Below are positions 32,962 through 44,792 of a stretch of DNA of 64,000 bases, in pieces; positions within the stretch are counted from its first letter, which is position 1, and the number at the start of each line of letters is the position of its first letter. The stretch is from Carposina sasakii (taxonomy: Eukaryota; Arthropoda; Insecta; Lepidoptera; Carposinidae): NCBI GenBank assembly GCA_014607495.2, contig CP053163.1:2088716-2152715 (forward strand), in the 5' to 3' direction. The position numbers and the translations under genes were made by a program. The notes under the pieces are model-generated. The model was not told the DNA's origin. It saw only the letters and a program-made list of their open reading frames with translations, and did not search any database.

Positions 32962-33263
32962 AGCACCCGTATGATGAATTTGGTGAGAGCGAGATGTCTC
33001 ACTTTTAAACGTCAAATCCACAGAGCTAAGTAGTAACTACTAGACAAGGCAAGTGTTTCTACTTGGTGTGTAAAAAGGGATTGCAAACCACTTCTATCAG
33101 CCCTAATTCATTCAGTCCTGGCTCGAGAACGAGTGTCTATTCTAATTCTTAAGTCTATTTTTACATCCAAAGTACATACACATAGTTTATTTAGTTATTA
33201 ATAGCTCTGTGAATTTGACGTTTGAGACATCTCACTCTCACCAAATTCATCATACGGGTGCAG
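32962..33263. mobile_element. foldback MITE-6 with about 60-bp inverted arms
   Basis: The left arm (GCACCCGTATGATGAATTTG, GAGATGTCTCAC, CGTCAAATCCACAGAGCT) is complementary to 33204-33262. The 170-bp interior is unrelated. Confidence 0.8.
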
Positions 33264-33394
33264 ATACAGCCATAATGTTAAACCTAATAGACTTTTCTCC
33301 GTTTCAATCACATTTTATAATAAGTTAATTTTATTTGTATAGACCTAGCTGTACTCTATTTTATAACAAAAGTTTCTAAGAAAATAAGAGGTTT

Positions 33395-33485
33395 TGGGAT
33401 TCGGCGGGAAAGCTGGGCTGGAGCGGCCTTGGAGTAAATGCCATATGCATGTGTCCGTAAAGTAACGTTTTCTGATAGATAAGTT
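33395..33485 (+). repeat. two-copy dispersed segment, copy 1
   Basis: GGATTCGGCGGGAAAGCTGG and TGCATGTGTCCGTAAAGT recur at 53573-53690 with an insertion. The element type is unknown. Confidence 0.5.
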
Positions 33486-34089
33486 ATGTGGGTTGTAGCA
33501 AATGAGAAAGAAAAACCAATTAAACAGGAAATACCTAACCTTTTTTTTCTGTAGTTCATATGTAGAATAATGCAACGTGGCGAGTTGTTGCTAGCATTCC
33601 TAATTGAATCAGTGCAATGCAGCTTGCAGCAGTATAAAATTAAATATCTACGTTTATTTCTTTAAACGAGTGCTGAAAACAGCTGTAATATCAAGTTGCA
33701 CTATGTAAGCTAGGACTGACACTTGCACTTAGCTGCGCCAGACTGTTCTCAGTATTTATTTTTAAACTAAATTCTTAGGATAAACATGATTTTCTTAAAA
33801 CATTTTGGTTTTTATTTACTGTTCTTCTCAATGTTCAATCATAAACTATTTATTGTTAGCTTAAAAGTTTTAAAATAAAAATTATTAAAAGTTTCACTTT
33901 ATACACCTAATATGTTGTTGGATTAATTAAATAACTATGAAAGTCTGCGTTCTCAAAAATGGGGTCGCGATTGAGATCCCACGGCCACGTTTAGAACTCG
34001 TAGTAGGGTCAGAATATAAATGATCCAAGTGGGAAATAAATATTGTTTTCTTTAATACTGATTTTAATCGCTTTATTATTATTTTGTAC
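33486..34089. other. no gene recognised
   Basis: Nothing supported. Confidence 0.5.
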
Positions 34090-34460
34090 AGCGATGGTTG
34101 AGATGTTGCAGGGCGTTGCGATGGCGAATTGGCGGTGATGCAAATAACATGAACATATGTGACGCGCACAAAACGAGCGATGACGCGGCTGGGCGGGACG
34201 GTCGAAACACTATTCTCATCGCCACCGCTCCGCAATCGCTTCGCCCCGCCATATTTCGCGGTTTTCGTGCCTTTTACTCCCAAACCAAATTCACCGCTGC
34301 TCATCTGCACGCCCTGTCATTTCCCAAAACGATATCCAAACAAGATAAGCATTGATTTACCCGAAAATCACAACAGCCCTCGCCCTTATCGGCAAACCTC
34401 ACCTGTCGTCGATAATAAAATTCTCGCGCAGGTCATTGGCATGAAGGTAGGGCAACAAGG
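34090..34460. promoter_or_regulatory. CpG-richer patch, possible regulatory DNA
   Basis: Clearly richer in G+C and CpG (GCGATGGCGAATTGGCGG, GACGCGGCTGGGCGGGACGG, TTCGCCCCGCCATATTTCGC) than the AT-rich surroundings, with open frames on both strands simply because stops are rare. It could be a regulatory region, a first exon of unknown identity, or a repeat. I recognise no protein in either strand. Confidence 0.3.
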
Positions 34461-34493
34461 AGATACTACAACTAAATATAGACCGTCATTATG

Positions 34494-34636
34494 GTCGATT
34501 CCGGCAGTCACACTTGAACCTAAACGTAAAATTAGTCCTACCTGTCCTTTTCTCTCTCAGACATTTATGTTAAGAACGGAGAGAGATAGACCTGACTAAG
34601 ATTAGGTTTAGGTTTAAGTGTGACTGCCGGAGTCGA
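34494..34636. mobile_element. foldback element
   Basis: GGTCGATTCCGGCAGTCACA and AACCTAAACGTAAAATTAGT pair with the complementary block ending AGTGTGACTGCCGGAGTCGA. Arms are about 60 bp with some mismatches. Confidence 0.75.
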
Positions 34637-35264
34637 CCCTAATATAGCCTAGGAAGTGCAACATGTATTAATCAATTAATAAAATTATCTTTGCCGGCCA
34701 TAAAGCCCCGAGACGTCAACTTATTTTTTTTACTTTTACTCTTTCGCTTGGCATTGCCAACTTTATCAGCAAAATTGGGATCATCGCATCACAATGTTAC
34801 AAATGAATAAACCTTAATTCTTTGATATTTCTACGTGAAAAAAATTAACTTATTTTTTTTGGTAGGCATGGTAGAGTCAAAAAATTATCGACACTCGCGA
34901 AACAGCGATATTTTATACAATTGTTAAGCCACCTCCTTCATCTTCGGCCTTCTTGGTGATAGGATTCCGCAAATTCGGCACCTCGGGATTTCACCTCAAT
35001 CCCGTGCGTAGATTAAATAAAATTCTCAAGTTTATGCCCTTTTGACCCTTTTTCGGTCGTCTGTGTACTTGGCCTAACTGCGATAAACAGGATAAAGAAG
35101 CTTCAGGTGTGCGTGCAGTGAAATTGGACAAGGCAGATGTTACAAACTTTTTGTGTCACGTGAATACTCGTAAGTATTCAGTTTCTATTATTAATTTTAA
35201 CACCTGCTTTAATTAGTTCTATTGATAAAAAGATACAGGTGAAACATTATTGTTTCAAAAATTA
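34637..35264. other. no gene recognised
   Basis: Nothing supported. Confidence 0.5.
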
Positions 35265-35405
35265 AATAGGTATTTCCAATTTTTCCAATGGTCAGATATC
35301 CTATCTAAAAGATAAAGTTTATGCTATCATTCACTAAAATTTTATCAAAATAGTGACAGCATCAGTTCCTAAATGGAATGATAGACGAACAACAGGCAAA
35401 TTAAC
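35265..35405. mobile_element. diverged foldback element
   Basis: Resembles the element at 36415-36560 (TTTTCCAATGGTCAGATATC, AAAAGATAAAGTTTATGCT, ATAGTGACAGCATCA), but the right arm is largely lost. Confidence 0.5.
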
Positions 35406-35883
35406 CTACTTCTAAAGTTCCCTGCAATTTGTAAGTTACGTCAATTTGTTCTCGGTATCCGGGATGACGATAATCGTTAAGCCACGTCAGTTACTAAAGT
35501 GTTTTGAAGAACTCGATAGCACAAGTTTTTAACAAGCCCCTAAACTTAGTAGGGAATAGCATTTCGCATAAAATATCCTTTCCGTTTCAACCCTGCATAA
35601 AAGAAGTATATCTGAAGTCCCGCTACAATATCGATATATGCTTTCTCCCTTACTCGTACTTTGTAAGACACGTTGAGAAAAGTTTGATCTGAGTCGCTTG
35701 AACTTTGGGAAACTTAAACATTTTGTTATGGGCGTACAAAATTTACAAGAAAACTGACTTATCTAAACTTTGTTTTGCTTGTTATATTATTTTGTTTTGT
35801 TGAAGCTTTAGAGTGCTGATGGGTTTTTAGATCAGAATAATTTGAATTATATTTAGATACACGTTATAATTATAATTAGGCCA

Positions 35884-35966
35884 TTGGCGGTGATAGCCCA
35901 ATGGTTAAGACGTGCGCCTTTCAGTCGGGAGGCGTGAGTTCGATACCAGTCACGGGCCTGTACCAC
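35884..35966 (+). repeat. family B SINE head only
   Basis: The tRNA-like head GGCGGTGATAGCCCAATGG with B box GAGTTCGATACC and GGGCCTGTACCAC, directly followed by a T run and then a family A SINE. It is either the remains of a family B copy interrupted by family A or a template-switch chimera. Confidence 0.7.
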
Positions 35967-35967
35967 T

Positions 35968-36208
35968 TTTTTTTAATATTCACACACTTCACAACACATT
36001 AACTTAGTCCCACATTAAAATCCATAAGGTCTTGTGTCGTGGGTACTGAGCAACGGTATATAAATACATAGATAAGTATAGAAACATCCATGACTCCGAA
36101 ACAAACATTAATATTCATCATATCAATGTTTGCACCTACCGGGATTCAAACCCAGGACCTATGGCGTCGCAGGCAGGGTCACTACCTACTACACCAATCG
36201 GCCGTCGC
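35968..36208 (-). repeat. tRNA-derived SINE, family A
   Basis: Full-looking copy from AATATTCACACAC to CAATCGGCCGTC; abuts the family B head. Confidence 0.8.
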
Positions 36209-36414
36209 TGAATTTATTTCATATTTAATTCATGGATTTTTCTAAAAATTGTCACTAGCTTTACCCGAGAAGAGTTGGCGTCAGGGAGGCAGCCGGCTGT
36301 AAAAACAAATGCCAAAACTTTGGCAATGTAAGTTTCGAAAGAAAGCATGTTGCGCCGACCTCATAAATAATTAGGTAAGGGCAGGAAGATGAGGCCATTA
36401 TCTAAAGCAATTGT

Positions 36415-36560
36415 TTTTGTGCTGATTTTTCCATTGTCAGATAGCCTGTCAGAAGAATAAAGTTAAAGCTGTCAATCTCTAAAACTTTACTAAAATAGAG
36501 ACAGTATCAACATTATGCTTCTAATGGGCTATCTGACAATGGAAAAATCGGCCCTTAAAA
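36415..36560. mobile_element. foldback MITE
   Basis: GCTGATTTTTCCATTGTCAG and its complement CTGACAATGGAAAAATCGGC are the arm ends. The interior also pairs (AAAGTTAAAGCTGTC region). Confidence 0.75.
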
Positions 36561-36612
36561 AAAACAATCTTATATCTATTCTATATCTTCTTCTATACTC
36601 TACTCTACTCTA

Positions 36613-36956
36613 TCTTCTATACATATAATAAAAACGTAACGGATCGCTGTCTGTACATGGAAGATATATGAGCAAAAATATTATAGGAGACCTTTATCAA
36701 CGCAATAGTACCCAAAAGAATGATTATTTAAATTTTTGTCTGTCGGTTTGTCTGTGCGTTTGTGCACGATAATCTCAGAAACGGCTAAACCAATTTCGAT
36801 GCAGTTTTCAGGAATATGTTGTGACAGGTCCCACTTAACATTATAGGCTACTTTTTTTCCTGGGAAAATGTTTTTCATCCCGGATAATTTCGACATTTTG
36901 TTTTTTTCTTTAGTCCACGCGGACGGAGTTGCGGGCGTCCACCGTCCATGACCTAC
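36613..36956 (+). mobile_element. short non-autonomous Helitron
   Basis: Starts TCTTCTATACATATAATA after A, as at 62396-62728 (opposite strand), and ends with GTCCACGCGGACGG, TTGCGGGCGTCCA. The expected CTAG terminus is altered to CTAC a few bases on, so the 3' edge is approximate. Confidence 0.65.
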
Positions 36957-37417
36957 TATTATAATTACTGTATTTAATTTTTAAGATGTACGATATTATT
37001 TATTATGACGATGCCATAAATAAAACATTGGTAAGCAAATCCGTCTTACACTTAAGCTGTTTTACAACATACATCATTAATGAAAAAAAAACCACCATAA
37101 CAGCACATTTGCAACTGAATTGGTATTTAATTGGGAAATGTGAATACAAAATTTAATATAACGAACAACGTAACATACATTGTGGCAGTTCGTGTTCTGA
37201 GTAGGTAGTTACTTTTCCCTTAAGGGAACTCGTGTGAGAGGCTACTTTGTTCACTTTGACACAAGAGCTACTTTTCAATGGTTGAGTATTTGAGTCTACG
37301 ATTAGTGATATGAGAGCAACTCTTTTTATCTATCACGATTAGACGAATATAGGAATACGCAGCTAGAGTAGATAAAAACACTGGTGATCATGAAAATCTA
37401 TCGAATACATGATATTC

Positions 37418-37545
37418 GCGGCTGTTTTTCCAAAAATGGGATACAGTCTCACGAAAGAGATCATACAAACAACGTTTGTTATAGCTGTCTCAGGTGTAAA
37501 AGAGCAGTAACAAGTTGCTAGCTCATTGCCTGAAAGATCGCCTCT
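37418..37545 (+). repeat. dispersed repeat, family E fragment
   Basis: GCGGCTGTTTTTCC, AAATGGGATACAGTC and ACAAGTTGCTAGCTCATTGC match the other family E copies. Confidence 0.5.
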
Positions 37546-38579
37546 AGTATTCCAATATTGCAATTGGCTGTTAATCTGTTATCTATCTCCAGCCATTTGT
37601 CTTTCTAGTTATACCTCAGCATACTATTCCAAGAGCCCAGTATACTTTTAGGTGTGGTATCCTGTTCTCGAGCTAGGAAGCAACAGTTAAGAGATGCGTG
37701 AGGGGAAAGGGGTGGGGGGGTTCAAAATCAATATAAGCCACGAGACCCCGCCCGCTGCAAAATATCCGTGTGAGCTACTTTAACATTTCGGTAAGCAGCA
37801 AACTGTTATGACTACCTATAGAATATAAGACCTTCTTACATTTTATGCTTCGTCTGCGTGATCTTTACAATACCCATTTTGCCCGTTCCCTAGGGAATTT
37901 CGGGAAATCCTTTCTCATTGAATGTCTACGTCGTTCAAATAGTATGCCCTTCAAATTCAGGTATATAAATAAGGTCAGCAGTTTAGGTTTTCATTATCTT
38001 CTACTGTTCGTGTGTAATTGAACTCGTTATAAACGGCTGGGCCGATTTTGATTAAATTTGACGCGACGCGATCTACCTAAATCCATAAACATTTTATATA
38101 ATATGGATGGATATACTTGAAGGCTTTTTCTTTACATCATAGAAACAAACGTTCAATAGCTTATTATTATTTTACTGAATATTATATAATTACTTTACTG
38201 AATTACCTATTCTTAGAGAAGTATTAAGAGGCTATAACCGAATAGTTTTTAAAAGAAAAGTCCATTAAATTGAGCAAAATTAAATGAATTACTCAAGGCA
38301 GCCGTGACCTAATTTATGAAAGTATTAACCTAAGTTAGTTTTAAAGTTTAATTTACATTCTTTGAGCCGAAAAAGCCTTCTAAGTTTATAAATTGAAATA
38401 AAACTTTTGCTAATCTTCAGACTAGGAGTATTTTATTCCATAATAAATTACACAATTCAATATTTAGGTACCTAGATTACGCGAGAAAGTTTTTAATTAC
38501 TTAATTGCAAATACTAAATTTTATATGTAGGTTAAGTTCACTCGTATTGTTAGACAAAATTTAAGATACACACACACAT
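37546..38579. other. no gene recognised
   Basis: Contains a Helitron-like scrap near 38010-38070 (GTTATAAACGGCTGGGCCGA). Nothing else. Confidence 0.45.
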
Positions 38580-38834
38580 GCCGCGTGGTGCCGGCAGAGT
38601 AAAATTCGTACCACCCCATTTCTGCCCGTGGGTATCGTACGAGGCGATTAAGGGTTTCCGGGAGGTGGGCACATAGTGAACATAGTCCAAAATACAAACT
38701 GCGGTCACCAACCCACATGCCCAGCGTGATGACTATGAGCAAATACCCCCCATGGCAGTCTTGTGGCGTGCCCTGGGGGAGGCCTGCGTCCAGCAGTGGA
38801 CTGCAATAGACTGATGATGATGATGATGATGATG
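38580..38834 (+). repeat. RTE-tailed SINE, family D
   Basis: From GCCGCGTGGTGCCGGC to the RTE-type tail and a TGATGA run, with a small internal deletion after GGGAGGTGGGC. Confidence 0.85.
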
Positions 38835-38839
38835 ACACA

Positions 38840-39135
38840 CATATGGGGTAGGTAGTCTTGATTCTACAGCTACATTAAGCATAGTGGGGATGTAAATGTT
38901 CAGTGACAAGTTGCTAGCTAGATTGCCCGACTTTTTTAGTCGACTCTTACGACATGCTCGGAAGAAGATGGGGCTGACGGATGAAGATAAAAAAATCACG
39001 CCTCTTTCCCGGAGGGGTAGGCAGAGATCACGGATCTCCATTTGCTAAGATCCTGACACACCTCTTTCGCTTCATCTACTTTCACGATATTCTACATGCA
39101 CGCGCGTCGGTTTAGGGTACTCTTGACCTGACCTT
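38840..39135 (+). repeat. dispersed repeat, family E, longest copy
   Basis: Joins the two halves seen separately elsewhere: AGTGACAAGTTGCTAGC, CTCTTACGACATGCTCGG, then CACGCCTCTTTCCC, GGAGGGGTAGGCAGAG, CTGACACACCTCTTTCGCTT. Hence 9481 and 10795 are parts of one family. Confidence 0.65.
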
Positions 39136-40255
39136 TCTTTTTCCGATTCTAAATAGCTAAGTAAAAGGCGTGAAAAATAATAGTGTAATCTAAGATTTCT
39201 GCCTAACTTGCTTGGGGACAAAGGGCAAAACGATATTAATCTATATTTATGTATCTGAATAGGTAAGAACCGCTACCTAGTTAGAACCAACATCTAGTTG
39301 ACTGATGGCTTATTTGTATTTGAATGGCCCCAGCCATGCAAAAAAAGGTTGCATCCTCATAAACTTAATGTATCATCTCTTTAATAGATTCGTCAACAAT
39401 ACTTTCCACAAATTGAAACAAAATAGCTTTAATTGCCACCTTATTACAGCTTGTACAAAAACATACATTCATCATAATTATTTTGTAATCGAGCTCCCCT
39501 TTGCGTTCGTATGAATTAACTGCGGTTACACTAACTGGCAAATAATTACGTATTAAGTAACATTTATGGCACACACATATATCTTTTTCAACGTCATATA
39601 GAACGCCGAGCCGCACGTAGAGTGAGATGGAAAATAGATTTTGAGAGTAGTCGCGAATGAGACAAAAGATATTAAAGATAGTTTCTAAGTTTTACTACAT
39701 ATTATTTGCGTACTTTTCAATGATGAAACTATTAGGTAAAAAAGCGATGCATAGTTTTTATCTATTTTTTCGAGAGTAAAAAATAACCAAAAATGCTAGG
39801 TTCCAATCTTTGCAACATTGGTACTCAGAATATAGATTGTCAATAAAGCAAGTAATGAAAAAATATATTCATGTCTATATACCGTGCCTACAGAATAAAC
39901 TCAGAGAAAATGTGTTGAAAATCCTTAGTATTTCTCTACGACCCAATTTAAACTCGATCAAGTCGGAAAGTTTTTTCAGTAAAAAACCTTGCAGCATGTA
40001 AATTGGTCACACACTATCCGGGGCTGTCAGTTGTCTGTCCCCGTCACTCGAACAAGAACCATGAATGAAGTGTAAACAGGAGATGCGATAATCAATCACA
40101 GTGTTCAATCAGAGCACGCGCGGAGAATCTTTGCGGTCGTAAATTTCGTGCGACACGCGTCGTTTTAAAAATTAAATTGCGTATTTATAAAGATCTAAGT
40201 ATTTTATTATGTATGACTAGCGGATGCCTTGGACTTTTACCACGTAAACTATATA
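39136..40255. other. no gene recognised
   Basis: AT-rich. A Helitron-terminus-like CTAGCGGATGCC lies at 40207. Confidence 0.45.
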
Positions 40256-40596
40256 TACAGGGTGTAAAAAGACAACGTTGTTATTTTAATACCTCGTATT
40301 CTTTGTAACGTAACGATTGGTTCTATGGAACCAACCCTGGGAAAAGAAAAAAATTTTTACAAATGTACTTACAAAACTAACATTTTTAAATATTAATATG
40401 GTGTCTTTAAAAAAAATGTTTGTTACCTGTTTCCAGATGGGTTTGTTTTAAAAAAATGCTGATATTCATGTAACTTTGGTCCTCAATATCTTGGAAACCA
40501 GTGGTTTCCCAGGGGTGCTTCCAAAGAAAAAATGATCATGATGTTACAAAGAATACGACATATTAAAAGAAGAAAGTTGTCTTTTTACACCCAGTA
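40256..40596. mobile_element. MITE-7, TACAGGGTGTAAAAAGACAAC ends
   Basis: The two ends are inverted copies over 21 bp with one mismatch, and TA lies at the edges. Blocks such as CTTGGAAACCAGTGG and ATGATCATGATG weakly resemble MITE-2, so the two may be related. Confidence 0.8.
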
Positions 40597-41517
40597 TATA
40601 TATATTGTGATGTACATCTGCATGACTGCTAAGTTTCATTAAAATTTAAATGCATGCGGTAGTTTTAAATTTTCACAAACATTCATAATATGTAAATAGG
40701 TATACCTAATACAGTAGGAATTAGGATGACAGGCCACCTCCTCTTTGCCCTTATTTAATGTACCCGTCACTCCAACGCGAACGGATAAAGAGGTCGGATC
40801 CCAAACGAAAGGCCCTTTTTTAACCATTATCTTGATACGTGTGGTATATTCCTGATTTTTTGTCATTTATATTTAACTGAAAAAATATTTTAACTATTAG
40901 TTATATTGTTATATGACCGTCCACGACTTTGTCCCCGAAAAATTTAGAATTCTCGTTAGTTCCCGTCGCCGTTACTCCCCGTTAGGGTCCTGTCAAAGGT
41001 GGTGTTGCCATTTCAGAGATTAGTCAGAACAGACAGATAAAAATTACAGACGGACAATTTTTTTTAATATAAACATATTTACGAGTATGTAGTTCCATCC
41101 ATAGCTATATCCATCCATTTATGACTACCAAATTTTGGCATCACAGACTCGAGCATATACACACATCTATATGCAATTAGTAAAAAAGGAAAAAGCAAGG
41201 AAGAGATAAGCTCGCCTTTGTACACTTTCTGTGTAACTATTTTAAGTCACTAAATTGTCTAATGTTAGTGTGTACAATAAAGAATACAATTGTTTGAATA
41301 AAAGATGAACAATTAAAACGAATCAACAGAAGCAATTCACAAAGTGAGTACATTTAATATTCTACAAGTTAGCAAATACCATTTGAAATGAAGCCAGAAA
41401 ATGCAGTACAACAAAAGAATTCTAGACTGTTCTGCACAAGTAATTATAGAGAGGGAACTAGGAATAGGTACCTAAAGAACTAGTTCATTATGTCAACTTA
41501 ACCTTGAAGCATTTTAA
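40597..41517. other. no gene recognised
   Basis: Nothing supported apart from a diverged Helitron-like patch near 40915-41060. Confidence 0.45.
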
Positions 41518-41531
41518 TTATCGAATATAAT

Positions 41532-41975
41532 TCACTATGGGTGTGCCCACCACCGGGCCCTACACCCTCCACTGACCCTCGGATCTGATAACTCATAATT
41601 GCGACAACAGGCACTTGCACTAACTACAATTGCCATGAGAAACCAGACCCGAGCACCTAGCATGCAAGACGATACATTGCACTATTCCGAAATCAAAAAC
41701 TAGATAAATAATCTACATATGATTCGCCAACAACCGTGGCATCCTCAGGATTATAGAAATTAGTAAATTAGTAAATCACTAATTATTATGAACCTCTAAA
41801 ACCCAATTTAAACGGTCTCTTCTCTTCTAATGGCGATTGTAGTTAGTGCAAGTGCCTGTTGTCGCAATTATGAGTTATCAGATCCGAGGGTCAGTGGAGG
41901 GTGTAGGGCCCGGTGGTGGGCACACCCATAGTGAATGTTTGAACTTCCGAATTGTAACGCCTAATACAATTTCAT
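41532..41975 (-). mobile_element. element G copy 2, with 14-bp target duplication
   Basis: Flanked by TTATCGAATATAAT at 41518-41531 and 41976-41989. About 105-bp inverted arms (CACTATGGGTGTGCCCACC and its complement) enclose a core with the hammerhead-like CTGAGGA block (minus strand, 41742-41748). Here the GAAAC box is GAATC, so the ribozyme-like core is mutated. The long duplication points to target-primed insertion rather than a DNA transposon. Confidence 0.8.
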
Positions 41976-41996
41976 TTATCGAATATAATCTTATCC

Positions 41997-42060
41997 TTGA
42001 CTAACTTATACCCGCGACGTCGTCTGCGTGGACTACAGAATGTAGTCTATGTCATTCTCC
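41997..42060 (-). repeat. Helitron 3'-end fragment
   Basis: ACCCGCGACGTCGTCTGCG on the plus strand is the reversed Helitron 3' end seen at 7132, 44501 and 62396. Confidence 0.5.
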
Positions 42061-42256
42061 ATACTCCCTACTACAGGTGTGCGAAATTTCAAGAAGATAG
42101 AGTAAATATAACATGAAGAGACAGCAGACCTCCAGTAATGGAGTGCCACTACAAGAAGAAGAACCATGAAGAGGTAACAAACAAACTTACTATCGCTTTG
42201 AGATAATTTAAGTTGGGATTGTACATAAAAATACATGTAGAATAATCTTTAACATA

Positions 42257-42520
42257 TACAGGGTGTAACAAAAAGGGTATGTTAAGCGAAAAGCTATGTA
42301 AATAGCCCACTATGAAGACCCTATTTCCACAATTTGAGACGCAAAATCACATGTTTATTTTTCAAGATTGTATGAACATTCCTGAATTGTTTAGGAATTC
42401 TCCATACTATTTGGAAAAATTAACATGTGATTTCGAGTCTGAAATTTTGTGGGTAGGTTCCTTTTAGTGGGCTATTTACATAGCTTTTCGCTTAACATAC
42501 CCTTTTTGTTACACCCTGTA
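42257..42520. mobile_element. MITE-1 copy, best preserved
   Basis: TACAGGGTGTAACAAAAAGG at the left and the exact complement at the right. Inner arms continue to pair through ATAGCCCACTAT, AATCACATG, and the TA flanks are intact. Confidence 0.9.
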
Positions 42521-43847
42521 TAATGTAGATACAAAGGCGATCCTATCTAACAGTGATTAGAACTTAAGTTGTTTATGTCCCAAAAGCAGCTTTAGGCTTA
42601 CCCTAGATACTTGACAATTCTTAACATCATATATACTTGACCGTTCTTAACACCCTTTAAGAAGCATCCAAAAATCAAGTGCTTGACTTGAGTTACAAAT
42701 GGGTTTGAAACAAATGCCTAGATACCTATATTACTCGGGGTTACCTAACAAAATGAGGTTTTGAATAACAATACCTGCGGTGCCTGTCTAAAATCATTTA
42801 TATATATTACTTTGAGAGTCGGCTTTATCAGAATATTGGTCAAATATAAAGATTGGTGAAATGAATGGTATTAATAAAACCAAAGAGAGTAATTAATTGT
42901 AGAGCAAATTTGTACGTACAATAAATGATAACACTAGATATTGTCTTAAATAATAATTTTGAAGACAGTAAACTATTACGAAAATCGCTAGTTACAAAAG
43001 CCATTTAGCCGATCATCAATTACAAAGCGATCATAAACTCTAGCAATATCTAGAACAAATTGTACTGAAGTTGAGATTTATTGAAGGAAAGTTTGATTAT
43101 AAAACAAAGCATGGACTAACGAGAGAATGAGGAGATTGCTTTACAACGTCTTTACATAGTCCTTATAATGTCCTTCAAGAAACATTACAGAAAACCCGAC
43201 TGTGTAAAACCAATGAAGAAGGTATAAAAGAGGAGGTGGGACTATGAAGTGAGTCGTGTGGCAATCATGAGGCCATGACGTCATGACAGGGGCGGAGCTT
43301 CAGCGCCAGCGTAACGCAGTAGCTGTAACCACACGCTTGTGCTCCGAAATGTAACCGTATTAAAATTACAAAGACACTAGCGCTTTTATGAGGGTACTAT
43401 TTTACTAAAACGTAGTATAATATTACCATCTAGCGATGAGTAATTGCACTAGTAAAACAATCTTGAACCATATTGATAATGAGCAAGTAGTTTGACTAGT
43501 CACTACAAGGTGGTTTCAATGTAAATGGGCAGGGCTACAGTGTTCAATGCTCCCCTCGTCCCATACTTCACGCCCGCTCCGCGGCATACTATTTTTATAA
43601 GAAAATATACTTAGCCGCTACTCCTCTTTTATTTCTTCTCCATGATAAAACTTTTACCCGGTGTCACTTTCACGACTAAGACTAATCTAATGATACCTCT
43701 CACGCTCAAATTAGGCTCTAGAGCGTGCCAAAGAAAATAAAAATTTGCATACCCTCAAAAAACATAGCTCACATTCTGACGCAGTCGGGTAAAAACAGTG
43801 CCACGTTACGCGGGTAACAGCCAGCAGTGTACAACCAATAATGTCAA
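42521..43847. other. no gene; family H remnant at 43640-43812
   Basis: The family H remnant shares CGCTCAAATTAGG, CTCTAGAGCGTGCCAAAG and GCAGTCGGGTAA with 61262-61792. A TATAAAAG at 43223 and a TGACGTCA at 43276 resemble promoter elements but have no gene downstream that I can identify. Confidence 0.4.
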
Positions 43848-44792
43848 CCAGTGATCAACGGCGGATCCAGGGGGGGGGGGTCATGGGGGTCATGACCCCC
43901 CCCTGAGCTGGTTCCAGGACTTAGGTGGACGACTAATTGAACATAATGATTTTATTTATATATTCTGTCACCATACAGATTTTATGTAACTACATACCTT
44001 TAATATTTAATTAATTTAATATATGTAGTATAATAACTTTGTATGATGGCAAACGTTTGGGAACGAGCATATCGAAAATTTTAATTTTACCGCGCCACAC
44101 TTGCGTCGGCTACGTAACGTCTAGCACAGGGCTGCCAGATTGTATAATTGAATACAAAATATGTATAATCAGACAGTGTATTGTATCCTTGATCATTTCG
44201 TATAATACGATACAAACGCATACGCCATGAAATGGAACGTGAGTTCGTCTCTTGCTTTTCTCGAAGTTGTTCGCTCACTCTAGTAGGATAAACTTAGATG
44301 TGACGCCTGCAGAAGGCTGCCATCCATAAAACCACGACACTTTTTATGTCAGGGGAAATCTGATTAACTTGATAGAAGGTATGTTTTGCAATTACGCCAT
44401 TTTATAGTTAAAAAATTTGGTGGACCAAATGTAGAGAGAACCACAATCGAATGCAAAATCCTAGAACGCGATATCGAAGTTTCTTACAATGTATGGAATA
44501 TAGCGGCCGCCCGCGACTTCGTCCGCGTGAAAGGGCATTGCATCCGTGTGAAGCCGGCCCCCTGATTACGTAAAAGAAATATAATTTTACGTAATCAGGG
44601 GGCGGGGCGGGTTGCTATATAGCCTATAGCCTTCCTCGATAATTGGGCTATCCAACTCTGAAAGAATTTTTGAAATCGGACCAGTAGTTCCTGAAATTAG
44701 CGCATTCAAACAAACAAACTCTTCAGCCTTATAATATAATAATAAGCAGTTGCCCGCGACTTCGTCCGCGTCAACAAACAGAATAAAATATT

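Noticed and set aside
34159..34599. 146-residue protein in the CpG-rich patch
   Set aside because: Open frames occur on both strands and in several phases. The sequence is low in hydrophobic core patterns, and the frame runs into a foldback repeat.
43858..43910. Poly-G tract as a possible assembly artefact
   Set aside because: G-rich runs directly inside CGGATCCAGG ends recur in elements of this type, and the right end of the element has the complementary C-rich stretch.
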